64,000 nt of DNA from assembly GCF_947497555.1 (NCBI RefSeq), contig NZ_CANMGY010000011.1:18117-82116 (forward strand), read 5' to 3'. The DNA comes from an uncultured Umboniibacter sp. (GTDB lineage Bacteria; Pseudomonadota; Gammaproteobacteria; Pseudomonadales; DSM-25080). Positions 1 to 8,856 of this stretch are shown here, piece by piece. The notes under the pieces were generated by a model. It was not told the origin of the DNA. It ran no database searches and saw nothing but the letters and a program-made list of their open reading frames with translations. Position numbers and translations under genes: made by a program. Position 1 is the stretch's first letter; each line of letters starts with the position of its first letter.

Positions 1-618
1 GAGTTTATTTGGATTGCCGAAGCTGATGATGCTGCGAATGAACGTTTTTTAGAAGTTTTACTTTCCGGTGATACAAATTTCACCATTGCTGCTTGCAACG
101 CTTCGGTGGTAAATGGAGAAGGTCAGCTTCAGCATAAAAACTATAATTTTCGCTATCGTCCTGCGATGAAGCAGCTAATGAGTCAAGCAGCAGTTCAGGG
201 TGAAAGCCTCGATGGTAGTGACTTCGTGGAATCCTGTTTGAGTGTTGAAAATCAACTGCTTAATGTCAGTGGGCTTCTTTTTCACGCTGATTCCCTGAGA
301 AGAGAATTATTACGATCACTCGATGATCTCTTGGAGTTTAAGATAGCCGGTGATTGGTATCTGTATGTGAACCTCTTACTTCACAAGGGAACTAAAATTA
401 AACTGGAAACTTCACCTCTTAATGTTCAGCGCGTTCACGCACGTAGTGTCTCCCAGATAGATCGAGGTCAGCTTCAGATTGACGAAATAGAGCGAGTTCA
501 TCAATTAGTTTTAAACACATTCAATAGTACATCACTCGCCAATGAGCAGAGTGAGTATTTGCTGATAGTCTATCATTACTTTAATTTGCAGCCTCCTGCT
601 GAGTTGCTGAGTTGCTAA
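1..618 (+). CDS. Glycosyltransferase family 2, C-terminal part (5' truncated by window edge)
   Basis: The reading frame is open from base 1, so the gene starts upstream of the window. The first residues read FIWIAEADDAAN, the acidic WIAEADD signature of GT2 (GT-A fold) glycosyltransferases, where the aspartates bind the metal and nucleotide sugar. About 200 residues follow, with a GT2-like C-terminal half and no membrane segment. It probably adds a sugar to the surface polysaccharide made by the genes that follow. The GTG at 106 is internal and not the true start. The donor and acceptor cannot be told from the sequence. Confidence 0.8.
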   Translation, partial: EFIWIAEADDAANERFLEVLLSGDTNFTIAACNASVVNGEGQLQHKNYNFRYRPAMKQLMSQAAVQGESLDGSDFVESCLSVENQLLNVSGLLFHADSLRRELLRSLDDLLEFKIAGDWYLYVNLLLHKGTKIKLETSPLNVQRVHARSVSQIDRGQLQIDEIERVHQLVLNTFNSTSLANEQSEYLLIVYHYFNLQPPAELLSC

Positions 619-704
619 CTACATACCATATTTACAACTACTAACTAGAGACTCAGTTTGTGACCTGTTAGGGTGCAGAAAATTTGAGTTGTAGGAGATT
701 TTTT

Positions 705-1511
705 GTGAAAAAGCGCATTTTATTGATGGTTTCTCGGCCTCGCACCGGGAGTAGCTATGCTGGTGAGTTGCTCGCAAAGAGTGGTCCCTTCGATTATCGC
801 GGTGAAATCTTTAATTCACAGGCTCCCTATAACTTGAAGCCTGCCGAATTCGCCGAGATTTTTGGTTGCTCGATGAACACCATGGCTCCCCGTGAGCAGG
901 CGACGTTGGTTCGAGAGAACGCACTGAAAGTGCTCAGTTTCCTTGGTGCCAAGGCAGGTGAAGATCGAGTGGTAGTGGTCAAGCTGTTCGATAATCATGT
1001 TTCGAAAACGGTTCTAGAGACGTTAATGTCCAGTCCTGAAGTTGGTTGCTTTGCCCTCGATAGGGCCATTTTGCCGTCCTATATATCGCTGCTTAAGGCA
1101 ACGGTCTCTAATAGCTGGGATACTCAAGATACAAGCTCGCTAACAGTTGAGTTTAAAGGCTCTCCCTTTAATGGTTGGTTTCGTCAGCAGACGGTTTGGT
1201 TTGAGCGAGTGCAGGGATTGTTAGCGGCGGCCGAAAAGCCCTGCCAGCTAGTGCGTTACGAGGAGCTTTCAGCCGCTGATCATGGCCATGCTCAGGCTCT
1301 CTTGATAGGCGCTGCTGAATTTGGTTTGGGTGTTTCGCTAGGGGCGGTGACTTCGGTAGGAGAAACCAAGTTGAAAAAACAAGATAAAGCAGCGGATTAT
1401 AGTAATACCGTCTCCAACTATAATCACATGATGCGAGCGCCGGGTATTTATTCAACACGGGGTGGGCAGGATAACTTTTGGGAGATGGTAACTCGCGCGC
1501 CTAAAATATAA
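705..1511 (+). CDS. Sulfotransferase-like protein (Stf0-type P-loop)
   Basis: The N-terminus has SRPRTGSSYAGELL, which matches the 5'-phosphosulfate-binding loop of PAPS-dependent sulfotransferases (R-x-x-x-G-S-S/T). The protein is about 268 residues, normal for a small cytoplasmic sulfotransferase. I chose GTG 705 because GTAGGAG at 691-697 lies seven bases before it; a TTG at 684 would place this Shine-Dalgarno inside the gene. It sits between a glycosyltransferase and gmd, so the acceptor is probably a sugar of the same polysaccharide. The activated donor can be made by cysD/cysN/cysC in this window. The acceptor is an inference. Confidence 0.7.
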   Translation: MKKRILLMVSRPRTGSSYAGELLAKSGPFDYRGEIFNSQAPYNLKPAEFAEIFGCSMNTMAPREQATLVRENALKVLSFLGAKAGEDRVVVVKLFDNHVSKTVLETLMSSPEVGCFALDRAILPSYISLLKATVSNSWDTQDTSSLTVEFKGSPFNGWFRQQTVWFERVQGLLAAAEKPCQLVRYEELSAADHGHAQALLIGAAEFGLGVSLGAVTSVGETKLKKQDKAADYSNTVSNYNHMMRAPGIYSTRGGQDNFWEMVTRAPKI

Positions 1512-1592
1512 TCAATGAGTAAGCAACTAAATGTCGAAATCTGAGTGACTCAGCCACTGAATTGCTCAGGGTGCTTGGCTTCCGAAATTAGC

Positions 1593-1623
1593 TTGGTATT
1601 TATACGTGTTTTTACGTTAGAAT
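1593..1623 (+). promoter_or_regulatory. Weak promoter-like sequence before gmd
   Basis: TAGAAT at 1618-1623 matches five of six bases of a sigma-70 -10 box. TTGGTA at 1593-1598 could be the -35, but the 19-base spacing is long. The gap before gmd is 148 bases, enough for its own promoter. No terminator was seen after the sulfotransferase. Confidence 0.3.
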
Positions 1624-1659
1624 AGCAGCTATTTTTTAGAGCTAATTGGTTTGTATTGT

Positions 1660-2775
1660 ATGAAAAAAGCGTTGATTACCGGTGTAACGGGGCAGGATGG
1701 TTCATATCTTGCTGAATTCCTACTAGATAAAGGTTATGAAGTGCATGGCATTAAGCGCCGTGCGAGTTTATTTAATACTCAGCGAGTTGACCACATCTAC
1801 GCTGATCCCCATGAGAAAAATGCTCGCTTTAAGCTGCATTACGGTGATCTAACCGACAGCTCAAACTTGACGCGTATTCTAAAGGAAGTTCAGCCGGACG
1901 AAGTTTACAACTTGGGAGCTCAGTCACACGTGGCAGTTTCCTTTGAGGCACCCGAGTACACGGCTGATGTTGATGCAATGGGTACCTTACGTTTACTTGA
2001 GGCAATTCGGTTCCTAGGTCTTGAAAAGAAGACCAAGTTCTATCAGGCATCAACCTCTGAACTTTACGGTGAAGTGCGAGAAATTCCGCAAACCGAAACG
2101 ACTCCTTTCCATCCGCGTTCACCCTATGCCGTCGCAAAAATGTACGCCTACTGGATTACTGTCAATTATCGTGAGTCATATGGTATGTATGCCTGTAACG
2201 GTATTTTGTTTAATCATGAGTCGCCGCGCCGCGGTGAAACGTTCGTAACACGTAAGATTACTCGTGCCGTCGCCAACATTGCTCAGGGTATTGAGAACTG
2301 TCTTTACCTTGGCAATATGGATGCGCTCCGTGACTGGGGTCATGCGAAGGACTACGTCCGTATGCAGTGGATGATGCTTCAGCAGGATCAGCCCGACGAT
2401 TTCGTTATTGCAACCGGTAAACAAATCTCAGTGCGTGAATTTGTCCGAATGTCGGCGGCCGAAGCGGGCATTTCCCTTGAATTCTCCGGTGAAGGCGTGG
2501 ATGAAATTGCGACTGTTACAGCAGTGACCGGGGATAATGCCCCAGGTGTTGCCGTGGGTGACGTCATTGTGAAAGTAGATCCACGATACTTCCGCCCAGC
2601 TGAAGTGGAAACGCTACTTGGTGATCCAGCGAAGGCTAAAGCTAAGCTAGGTTGGGTGCCAGAGATTACGGTAGAAGAGATGTGTGCAGAGATGGTTGAA
2701 AGTGATCTTCAGAGCGCTAAGCAACATGCAATCCTAAAGAATCACGGTTATAGCGTTTCCGTTTCTAAAGAATAA
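1660..2775 (+). CDS. gmd: GDP-mannose 4,6-dehydratase
   Basis: This NAD(P)-dependent short-chain (extended SDR) enzyme turns GDP-D-mannose into GDP-4-dehydro-6-deoxy-D-mannose, the first step to GDP-L-fucose. The N-terminal Rossmann motif [13 protein letters not shown], the STSELYGE segment with the catalytic Ser/Thr and Glu, the YAVAK catalytic Tyr-Lys, and [15 protein letters not shown] (which binds GDP-mannose) are all visible. The length of 371 residues is typical. The ATG at 1660 is preferred over a TTG three codons upstream because the protein then begins MKKALITG as in the family. fcl follows 65 bases downstream. Confidence 0.97.
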   Translation: MKKALITGVTGQDGSYLAEFLLDKGYEVHGIKRRASLFNTQRVDHIYADPHEKNARFKLHYGDLTDSSNLTRILKEVQPDEVYNLGAQSHVAVSFEAPEYTADVDAMGTLRLLEAIRFLGLEKKTKFYQASTSELYGEVREIPQTETTPFHPRSPYAVAKMYAYWITVNYRESYGMYACNGILFNHESPRRGETFVTRKITRAVANIAQGIENCLYLGNMDALRDWGHAKDYVRMQWMMLQQDQPDDFVIATGKQISVREFVRMSAAEAGISLEFSGEGVDEIATVTAVTGDNAPGVAVGDVIVKVDPRYFRPAEVETLLGDPAKAKAKLGWVPEITVEEMCAEMVESDLQSAKQHAILKNHGYSVSVSKE

Positions 2776-2840
2776 TTAGCGCCATCCAGTGAACAGTGCG
2801 CGGCTAGTAGTTAGTCGCGGGCTCAATTGAGAGAACTCAA

Positions 2841-3800
2841 ATGAAAAAAGTTTTTGTAGCTGGCCATCGAGGAATGGTAGGTTCTGCCATTGTTCGCACC
2901 CTATCGCAGCGCGATAATATCGAAATTGTTACCCGCACTCGCGCTGAGTTGGACCTTTCGTCCCAGGCAGCGGTCGCGGAGTTTTTCTCAGCGCAGCAGT
3001 TCGATGAAGTCTACTTGGCTGCAGCAAAGGTGGGTGGAATTATTGCTAACAATACCTACCCAGCAGAGTTTATATACGAAAACCTGATGATGGAGTGCAA
3101 TATTATTCACTCCGCCCATCAAAGCGGCGTGCAGAAGCTCTTGTTCTTAGGGTCCAGTTGTATCTATCCTAAGCTGGCCGAACAGCCCATGTCTGAGACA
3201 GCTTTGCTAACTGGCACCTTAGAGCCTACTAATGAGCCCTATGCCGTCGCAAAAATTGCGGGTATCAAGCTATGTGAAAGTTATAACCGTCAATATGGCC
3301 GTGATTATCGCTCGGTGATGCCAACCAATCTGTATGGCCCACACGATAACTTTCATCCCGAAAATTCACATGTTATCCCTGCGCTGTTGCGTCGCTTCCA
3401 TGAGGCGAAGGAAAATGGTGATAGCGAAGTGGTTGCTTGGGGTAGCGGCAAGCCGATGCGTGAGTTCCTTCACGTAGATGATATGGCGGCAGCATCGGTC
3501 TATGTCATGGAGCTGGATTGCTCAACCTACGAGGCGAATACAGAACCTATGCTGAGTCATATCAATGTGGGAACTGGTGTGGACTGCACTATCCGTGAAT
3601 TGGTGGAGACTGTTGCCAAGGTGGTTGGTTTTACTGGCGCTGTTAGCTTCGATGCATCTAAGCCCGATGGTGCTCCGCGTAAACTGATGAATGTAGATCG
3701 GCTGGCTTCGTTGGGCTGGCGCGCAGGTATTAGTTTAGAAAGCGGTTTGCAGGATGCGTATCAGTGGTTTCTGGCAAATCAGGATAACTTCCGAGGTTAA
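2841..3800 (+). CDS. fcl: GDP-L-fucose synthase (GDP-4-keto-6-deoxymannose epimerase/reductase)
   Basis: Epimerises and reduces the Gmd product to GDP-L-fucose using NADPH. Visible motifs are [12 protein letters not shown] (Rossmann loop near the N-terminus), SSCIYP with the catalytic serine, YAVAK with the Tyr-Lys pair, and [20 protein letters not shown] (substrate binding), all diagnostic of the WcaG/Fcl family. The length of 319 residues is normal. With gmd it gives the cell a full GDP-fucose supply and implies that fucose (or a related 6-deoxysugar) is in the polysaccharide. The next gene starts seven bases after its stop, indicating one transcript. Confidence 0.97.
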   Translation: MKKVFVAGHRGMVGSAIVRTLSQRDNIEIVTRTRAELDLSSQAAVAEFFSAQQFDEVYLAAAKVGGIIANNTYPAEFIYENLMMECNIIHSAHQSGVQKLLFLGSSCIYPKLAEQPMSETALLTGTLEPTNEPYAVAKIAGIKLCESYNRQYGRDYRSVMPTNLYGPHDNFHPENSHVIPALLRRFHEAKENGDSEVVAWGSGKPMREFLHVDDMAAASVYVMELDCSTYEANTEPMLSHINVGTGVDCTIRELVETVAKVVGFTGAVSFDASKPDGAPRKLMNVDRLASLGWRAGISLESGLQDAYQWFLANQDNFRG

Positions 3801-3807
3801 GCTGAAG

Positions 3808-4260
3808 ATGTTACCTCTGAATGAATTTAGACAAATCGTCGCTGGTACGCCGTTGGTATCCATTGATTTGGTGGTAGAGGATTCGACTGGAGCGTTCCTT
3901 TTGGGCCTTCGTGAAAACGCGCCGGCACAGGGTTATTGGTTTGTTCCGGGCGGTCGAATTCTAAAGGGTGAGCAGATCCCCCAAGCGTTTACTCGCCTGG
4001 TGAGTAATGAGCTGGGAGTGGCAATGAATATTGATGAGGCCGTGTTTCATGGCGTCTATGAGCATCATTATAGTGACTCTTTTGCGGATCCTTCTGTGAG
4101 TACGCACTATGTCGTGCTGGCCTATAAGATCCAATTGAATTGTGAAATTCAATCGCTTCCCGTCGCGCAACATAGTCAATACAAATGGTACTCAGCGGCG
4201 GAGCTTTTGAGTGATGATTCGGTGCATCAGCACACGAAATGGTATTTTGAAAATAAGTGA
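3808..4260 (+). CDS. gmm: GDP-mannose mannosyl hydrolase (Nudix)
   Basis: Nudix-fold enzyme that hydrolyses GDP-mannose (and often GDP-glucose) to GDP and the sugar, thought to tune GDP-sugar pools. The segment GGRILKGEQIPQAFTRLVSNELG matches the shortened Nudix signature typical of GDP-mannose hydrolases. The upstream PLVSIDLVVED and LLGLRENAPAQGYWFVPGG also match the family. Start ATG 3808 gives 150 residues, close to the usual size; an earlier in-frame ATG at 3754 would overlap fcl. Clustering with gmd and fcl is the usual context, as in the colanic acid locus. Confidence 0.92.
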   Translation: MLPLNEFRQIVAGTPLVSIDLVVEDSTGAFLLGLRENAPAQGYWFVPGGRILKGEQIPQAFTRLVSNELGVAMNIDEAVFHGVYEHHYSDSFADPSVSTHYVVLAYKIQLNCEIQSLPVAQHSQYKWYSAAELLSDDSVHQHTKWYFENK

Positions 4261-4268
4261 GAAGAGAT

Positions 4269-4754
4269 ATGTTAGGAAGAATTAAAAACTTGGCTAAGCG
4301 AGTAATTAAAAAGTTATTGGGTCGCTCAGCGCCTGCAGCGGGTCAGTTTTCACTGAATATTGATGAGGTGACTCAGGAAAGCATTTCGGGTTGGGTTGCG
4401 GTGCTGGCAAATCCATCTCATCGAGCTGTTGTTCAGTTGGTAGAAGAGGGCGTAGTAGTATCGGAAGCGTCGGCAAATATTTTGCGAGAGGATGTTTTAA
4501 TGGCTGGTATTGGCGATGGCCAATACGGCTTTAGTCTTCCAACACGCATGGGCGCATTTGACGTCCGCCCGCGTATTTTTTCAGTTGTTGTTGATGGTAA
4601 GAAAGCGGACATTCAGCCAATTGTCATTAAGCCGCGCGTGGATAGCGCAGCGGCCGCAATTTGTGTAGAGATGGAGCAGCGAATGGAAGCATTGCTAGCG
4701 TTGCACTCAGAACGGATGTTACGCGAAGTTGAACAGATCGTTAATAATCAATAA
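4269..4754 (+). CDS. Unrecognised protein with a GW...D/GF domain found in polysaccharide loci
   Basis: A 161-residue protein. A basic N-terminus (KNLAKRVIKKLLGR) is followed by a compact beta-rich segment with SGWVAVLANP, VVQLVEEGVVVSEASAN, REDVLMAGIGDGQYGFSLP. I know this pattern only as a small accessory domain in glycosyltransferase-rich exopolysaccharide proteins; its function is unknown. The last 30 residues are helical and acidic/basic, possibly a short coiled coil. ATG 4269 is chosen; a GTG at 4257 overlaps the gmm stop but has no ribosome site. The next gene begins eight bases downstream. It may be a scaffold or regulator of the transferases, but that is a guess. Confidence 0.6.
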   Translation: MLGRIKNLAKRVIKKLLGRSAPAAGQFSLNIDEVTQESISGWVAVLANPSHRAVVQLVEEGVVVSEASANILREDVLMAGIGDGQYGFSLPTRMGAFDVRPRIFSVVVDGKKADIQPIVIKPRVDSAAAAICVEMEQRMEALLALHSERMLREVEQIVNNQ

Positions 4755-4762
4755 GGCACTCT

Positions 4763-6643
4763 ATGCTTGCCCCAATGAAACTGGTTGTTTTTTGTCCGCT
4801 GCCACCTAAGCCTAACGGTATCGCCGATTATTTTTACGAGCAGATACCCTACTTGGCGGCGGCTACGGAACTTCGTATTGTGGTCCCGAATGATCAGGAT
4901 GAAGTGGCGCCTACTCCAGATGGGGTCTCGGTTTATAGATTAGCTGAATACCTTCATACCAGAGATGATTTTGAAGGGTTTAGGCACCTATATCATGTAG
5001 GCAATAATGGTGATGCGGTGTACTTGCTACCGGTACTACTGTCTACCCCGGGGACAGTCGTCATTCATGATTTAAACCTTCATCACCTCATGGATTTGAC
5101 CACCTTGGCACAGGGTCGCCACGATAGCTATTCAATGGCTTTACATCATGATTATGGAGTGTTGGGGCAGCGCCTGGGTGAGGGGACGACGAAGCGTGGC
5201 TTTAAAGGTACGTTTTCCACTTCACAGCTACTACTTAACGCCAGTGTCATTGATAACGCGGATAGAGTGATTGTTCATTCAAATTACGCCGCTCGAATTG
5301 TTTCAGCCAGGCAGCGGGAAGTGACCGTTATCCCCCACCACTTGGCGCCTGAGATTGATCAATATGATATTGCCAATAAGCTGAGCTACCGTGATGAACT
5401 TGGGTTGCCTCGTAATAAAGCTATCTTTACGTCCATGGGCTTTATCGCCAAGGCGAAGCAAATTCGCGCTGTCCTCGAGGCGGTTAAAACACTAAAGGAT
5501 CAGGGTGAGGCGGTACTCTATGTACTGGCCGGACAGTGTAAGCCACACGAGTATGATGTCTTCGCTGATATCAAAGCACTGGGCTTAGAGAATGATGTCT
5601 TAGTTACTGGCTTTTTAACGGAAACAGAATTTTACCAGTACTTGGGCGCATCGGACTTTATTGTTAATTTACGTTATCCAAGTGGCGGTGAAAGCTCTGG
5701 TACGCTCACTCGAGCTCTAGGTATGGGGCTTGCCTGTGTAGTCATAAACACTGGGCCATTCGCAGAGATCCCTGAGTCCTGCGCAATCAAACTCAATTAT
5801 CATGAAGAGTTTCATGAACAACTGGCCTCAGCACTTCAGCGCCTAATTCAAATGCCAGATGAAGCGCTTAAGGTTGGCCAGGCCGCGCAGGATTGGGTTA
5901 ACGAATCACACCGAATTACTGATACGGTTAAGTCTTACCTCTCGGTGGTAGAGAACACAACAGAGGCCGTTAACTTAAGCGCGGTTTCACAGGTATCTCA
6001 ATTAACATGCAGAATTACCGCTAGTCTTAATTTATCAAATAGCTTAAAAGATGGTTTAGTTGAGGAAGACCCTTGGTGTTCGTTATTAAGCAATGGTCAA
6101 ACACAGCGTTTGTTTAACAGCGAGACCACGCTAGTTGTGAATCCCAGTAAAGCCTCTGAGCAGCTTCTAGCGTCTCATCTACCGCATGTTCATTTTTGTC
6201 GATGGGCTGAATTGGCTGAAACTGACAATGAGCAATCGCGTTATCACCAAGTACTTATGGCCATTGAAGCTGCCGATTTTATTCAGTATGGCAGTGCCGT
6301 GCTGAAATTTATCAATTGGCAGCTAGAAATAGGTGCTTCGCTTCAGCTAGTGATTTATAGCGTATCGCCGGAAGCCGGCCTGCCGCTTCAAACCGAAATA
6401 GCGACCTTAGTGTCTGAGGCGGGACTCGAACTGCAGTCATCCTCGTTGAGTTCGGGTAATCGTCAGAGTCTCAGTTTCCAATCGGTAGACAGGTTTTTAC
6501 TTTCGGCACGGGTGATTTCCCGGATGACGGCCAGTTTGGCTGGGGAATCCGTCAAGGCGCAGTTGCTGACTAGCGCAACCGTGGCATTGCTTAAGGGTCA
6601 ATTTTCCAATAGTCCGCTAAATGCGTTGGAGGATAGGGTTTGA
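4763..6643 (+). CDS. Glycosyltransferase family 4 with an unassigned C-terminal extension
   Basis: Residues 1 to about 400 form a GT-B fold: PLPPKPNGIADYFYEQIPYL at the N-terminus, TVVIHDLNLHH in the acceptor domain, GFIAKAKQIRAVLEAVKTL at the start of the donor domain, and YPSGGESSGTLTRALGMGLACVV as the nucleotide-sugar site. Residues from about 400 to 626 match nothing I recognise. They contain no membrane segment and could be a degraded second transferase or a partner-binding domain. The stop overlaps the start of the next gene (TTGA at 6640), so the two are translationally coupled. The donor sugar is unknown. Confidence 0.85.
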   Translation: MLAPMKLVVFCPLPPKPNGIADYFYEQIPYLAAATELRIVVPNDQDEVAPTPDGVSVYRLAEYLHTRDDFEGFRHLYHVGNNGDAVYLLPVLLSTPGTVVIHDLNLHHLMDLTTLAQGRHDSYSMALHHDYGVLGQRLGEGTTKRGFKGTFSTSQLLLNASVIDNADRVIVHSNYAARIVSARQREVTVIPHHLAPEIDQYDIANKLSYRDELGLPRNKAIFTSMGFIAKAKQIRAVLEAVKTLKDQGEAVLYVLAGQCKPHEYDVFADIKALGLENDVLVTGFLTETEFYQYLGASDFIVNLRYPSGGESSGTLTRALGMGLACVVINTGPFAEIPESCAIKLNYHEEFHEQLASALQRLIQMPDEALKVGQAAQDWVNESHRITDTVKSYLSVVENTTEAVNLSAVSQVSQLTCRITASLNLSNSLKDGLVEEDPWCSLLSNGQTQRLFNSETTLVVNPSKASEQLLASHLPHVHFCRWAELAETDNEQSRYHQVLMAIEAADFIQYGSAVLKFINWQLEIGASLQLVIYSVSPEAGLPLQTEIATLVSEAGLELQSSSLSSGNRQSLSFQSVDRFLLSARVISRMTASLAGESVKAQLLTSATVALLKGQFSNSPLNALEDRV

Positions 6644-7701
6644 ATTCCAAGCAATTACGAGCGTTCCAAGTTGTCTTCGAACACCTAGTCCCCTCAGGTA
6701 GCTTTTTGTGCGTTGGTGACCTATTCTCGCCTGGCTCCGCCTACCTTCAGCTGAATCATACTAAAAACACGACGCTGGTGTTTACCGAGGATCTAGTGTC
6801 GGAACTTCCCTTAGAAGTCTTCGATGACTACCGTTCAAACAGCGCTTGCTTGGTATCGTCGGTATTCCTTGGAGAGGCTCAAGGTCAGATACTTCGTCAT
6901 GAGTCGCTTAAGCCCGGAGCATCTGAATATCTTGGTAGATTGACAAGCGCGAAGGTAAAAACACCTGCCCAGGTACTACCGCAATTTCGTCTCCCGAGTG
7001 CAATCCATCTAGGTGGTCAGAATCGCTTTGTGGTGAACGCAGTGCTTAGCTTTGCCGCGGCTCACAATATCTTATGTACGCTGACTACAACGGCCGCTGC
7101 GTTGGTTACGTCAGACACTGCAAATCAATTCGACTGGCTTAATGAAACATTTGAAACGGTTGCCGGGGGCACGATAGCGGCACAAACTGCTGCAGAGTCT
7201 GCGTTCGCCATTGCCGTGCCGAAGGGTTCTGTGGATATAGCGCTGATGCAGAGTCATGGGGCGCGCTCACTGATTCATGTCACGCCGGCAGTTAACTGGC
7301 TAACTTCCTTCAAAGAAGAAATAACTAGCCTGCCCGTAGGTGCGATGCCGAGGTTAGGTTTCTACCCTGATAGTGGTGATGGACTGAATTGGGCTAAACC
7401 CAATGAAGCGAATACCTTATATTTGGTTGCCCCGGTAACAGGAAGCTACCAGCTGTTAATTGAGGTTGGCGAGGTAGGTTCCGATCTCAAGGATAAACAC
7501 GTAGCAATCGTCGCGGGCCGCTCACCCATTATTTATAAGCCTAATGACAAATCCATTGAACTGACTATTGACGTAGTCGCCAATGAGATTATTCCAATAA
7601 CATTTATTCTGCCAACTTGGAGTTACCAGGAAGACCACGACCGTTGGGTGGGTATCGCCATAAAAAGCGTGGCACTATTGACGTTAGAGGATAGTAAATG
7701 A
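6640..7701 (+). CDS. Unrecognised protein coupled to glycosyltransferases
   Basis: I do not recognise this 353-residue protein. It starts at TTG 6640, overlapping the previous stop by four bases; a strong GGAGG at 6628-6632 seven bases upstream supports that start. No signal peptide or membrane helices are seen. The first 240 residues look like a mixed alpha/beta fold. The last 100 residues (from about LGFYPDSGDGLNW) are beta-rich and resemble a carbohydrate-binding or jelly-roll domain, but no diagnostic motif is present. It overlaps the next transferase by ATGA, so three consecutive genes are made together. A role in polymer assembly is inferred from context only. Confidence 0.7.
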   Translation: MNSKQLRAFQVVFEHLVPSGSFLCVGDLFSPGSAYLQLNHTKNTTLVFTEDLVSELPLEVFDDYRSNSACLVSSVFLGEAQGQILRHESLKPGASEYLGRLTSAKVKTPAQVLPQFRLPSAIHLGGQNRFVVNAVLSFAAAHNILCTLTTTAAALVTSDTANQFDWLNETFETVAGGTIAAQTAAESAFAIAVPKGSVDIALMQSHGARSLIHVTPAVNWLTSFKEEITSLPVGAMPRLGFYPDSGDGLNWAKPNEANTLYLVAPVTGSYQLLIEVGEVGSDLKDKHVAIVAGRSPIIYKPNDKSIELTIDVVANEIIPITFILPTWSYQEDHDRWVGIAIKSVALLTLEDSK

Positions 7702-8804
7702 AACCTATTCTTATCGTCTCGCCCATCCCCTCGCATCCTCAGTTACAGGGAAATAGTCAGCGGATCTTCACGTTAGCTAAATGGCTAAAATCTTCTGGTT
7801 TCCCTCTGCACTTCGTTTACTACGGCATGGAAGGCCTCACTGATCTGCAACGCCGAGAAATGTCTGAGTTTTGGGATGAGTTTTACTATATTTCACCCAA
7901 TCGCGCGGCTCCAGCTCCAAGCCATGACGACTATTACGATATCGATGACTGGTTTGATGATAAAGTAGGCTTTCAGGTATCCGAACTTTCAAAGCGCTAT
8001 GACTACGGATCGTGCATTGTTAACTACGTTTGGTTTTCCAAAGTGCTAGATTATCTTCCAGACAGTGTGGTGAAGGTGATCGATACCCATGACGTTTTCG
8101 GTGATCGTCATATTGTTGCTAAAGCCGCAGGGTTAGAGCCCGTTTGGTTCTATACTACGGTAGAATTGGAGAGTAAAGGTCTGAGTCGGGCAGATGTCGT
8201 ACTCGCTATTCAAAGTGAGGAGGCGGCCTATTTCGAACTCATTACTCATCGCCAGGTTATCGAAATCGGCCATGTAATACCGCCGACTTTCCTGCCGCAG
8301 CGCAATGAGAAACAATTGCGAATTGGTTATTTGGGCAGCGCTAATCCATTTAATGTGGCTTCCATCGAAGAATTAGAAAAAGCTTTAAACGGAGTTGATA
8401 ACACAAATATTAGTTGGTGCCTCGCCGGTTCGATTACTCGCGCAATTAATAACAAAGACGGTATCTTTGAAAACTGGGGCTTTGTAGATAGCCTTGATGA
8501 CTTTTACCGAGAAATGGATATTATCGTCAATCCCATGGTGGGAGGTACGGGTTTGAAGATTAAATCCGTTGAGGCGCTATCCTATGGCAAGCCCCTCTTA
8601 GCAACACCGGATGCCATGGTGGGAATCAATACCACGGCAGAGAGCCATCTGTTTGAGTCTTTAACGTCTTTGGTTCAGTTTGCCAACGAGTATTCTGCTC
8701 CACGTCTTGTTGATGAAACCAATTTGGCGCGGAGTGTTTACCAGGACTACTGTCATCAACAGCTGGTAAATATTGAGTCATTGGTAGCGGTGATGTCGCG
8801 TTGA
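7698..8804 (+). CDS. Glycosyltransferase family 4/1 (GT-B fold)
   Basis: The N-terminal half starts ILIVSPIPSHPQLQGNSQRIFTLAKWL, the loop that binds the acceptor in GT-B enzymes. VIDTHDVFGDRH follows in the middle. The C-terminal half has GYLGSANPFN and NPMVGGTGLKIKSVEALSYGKPLLAT, the E-x7-E-like nucleotide-sugar signature (KSVEALSYGKP). The length of 368 residues is typical. The start ATG overlaps the previous stop by four bases. It probably transfers one sugar of the repeat unit. A gap of 52 bases separates it from the next transferase. Confidence 0.85.
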   Translation: MKPILIVSPIPSHPQLQGNSQRIFTLAKWLKSSGFPLHFVYYGMEGLTDLQRREMSEFWDEFYYISPNRAAPAPSHDDYYDIDDWFDDKVGFQVSELSKRYDYGSCIVNYVWFSKVLDYLPDSVVKVIDTHDVFGDRHIVAKAAGLEPVWFYTTVELESKGLSRADVVLAIQSEEAAYFELITHRQVIEIGHVIPPTFLPQRNEKQLRIGYLGSANPFNVASIEELEKALNGVDNTNISWCLAGSITRAINNKDGIFENWGFVDSLDDFYREMDIIVNPMVGGTGLKIKSVEALSYGKPLLATPDAMVGINTTAESHLFESLTSLVQFANEYSAPRLVDETNLARSVYQDYCHQQLVNIESLVAVMSR

Positions 8805-8856
8805 TTTCTGAAGTGAGGTTACTTCAGGCGCATTTCGCCAGGGCTAAGAGGGTAAA

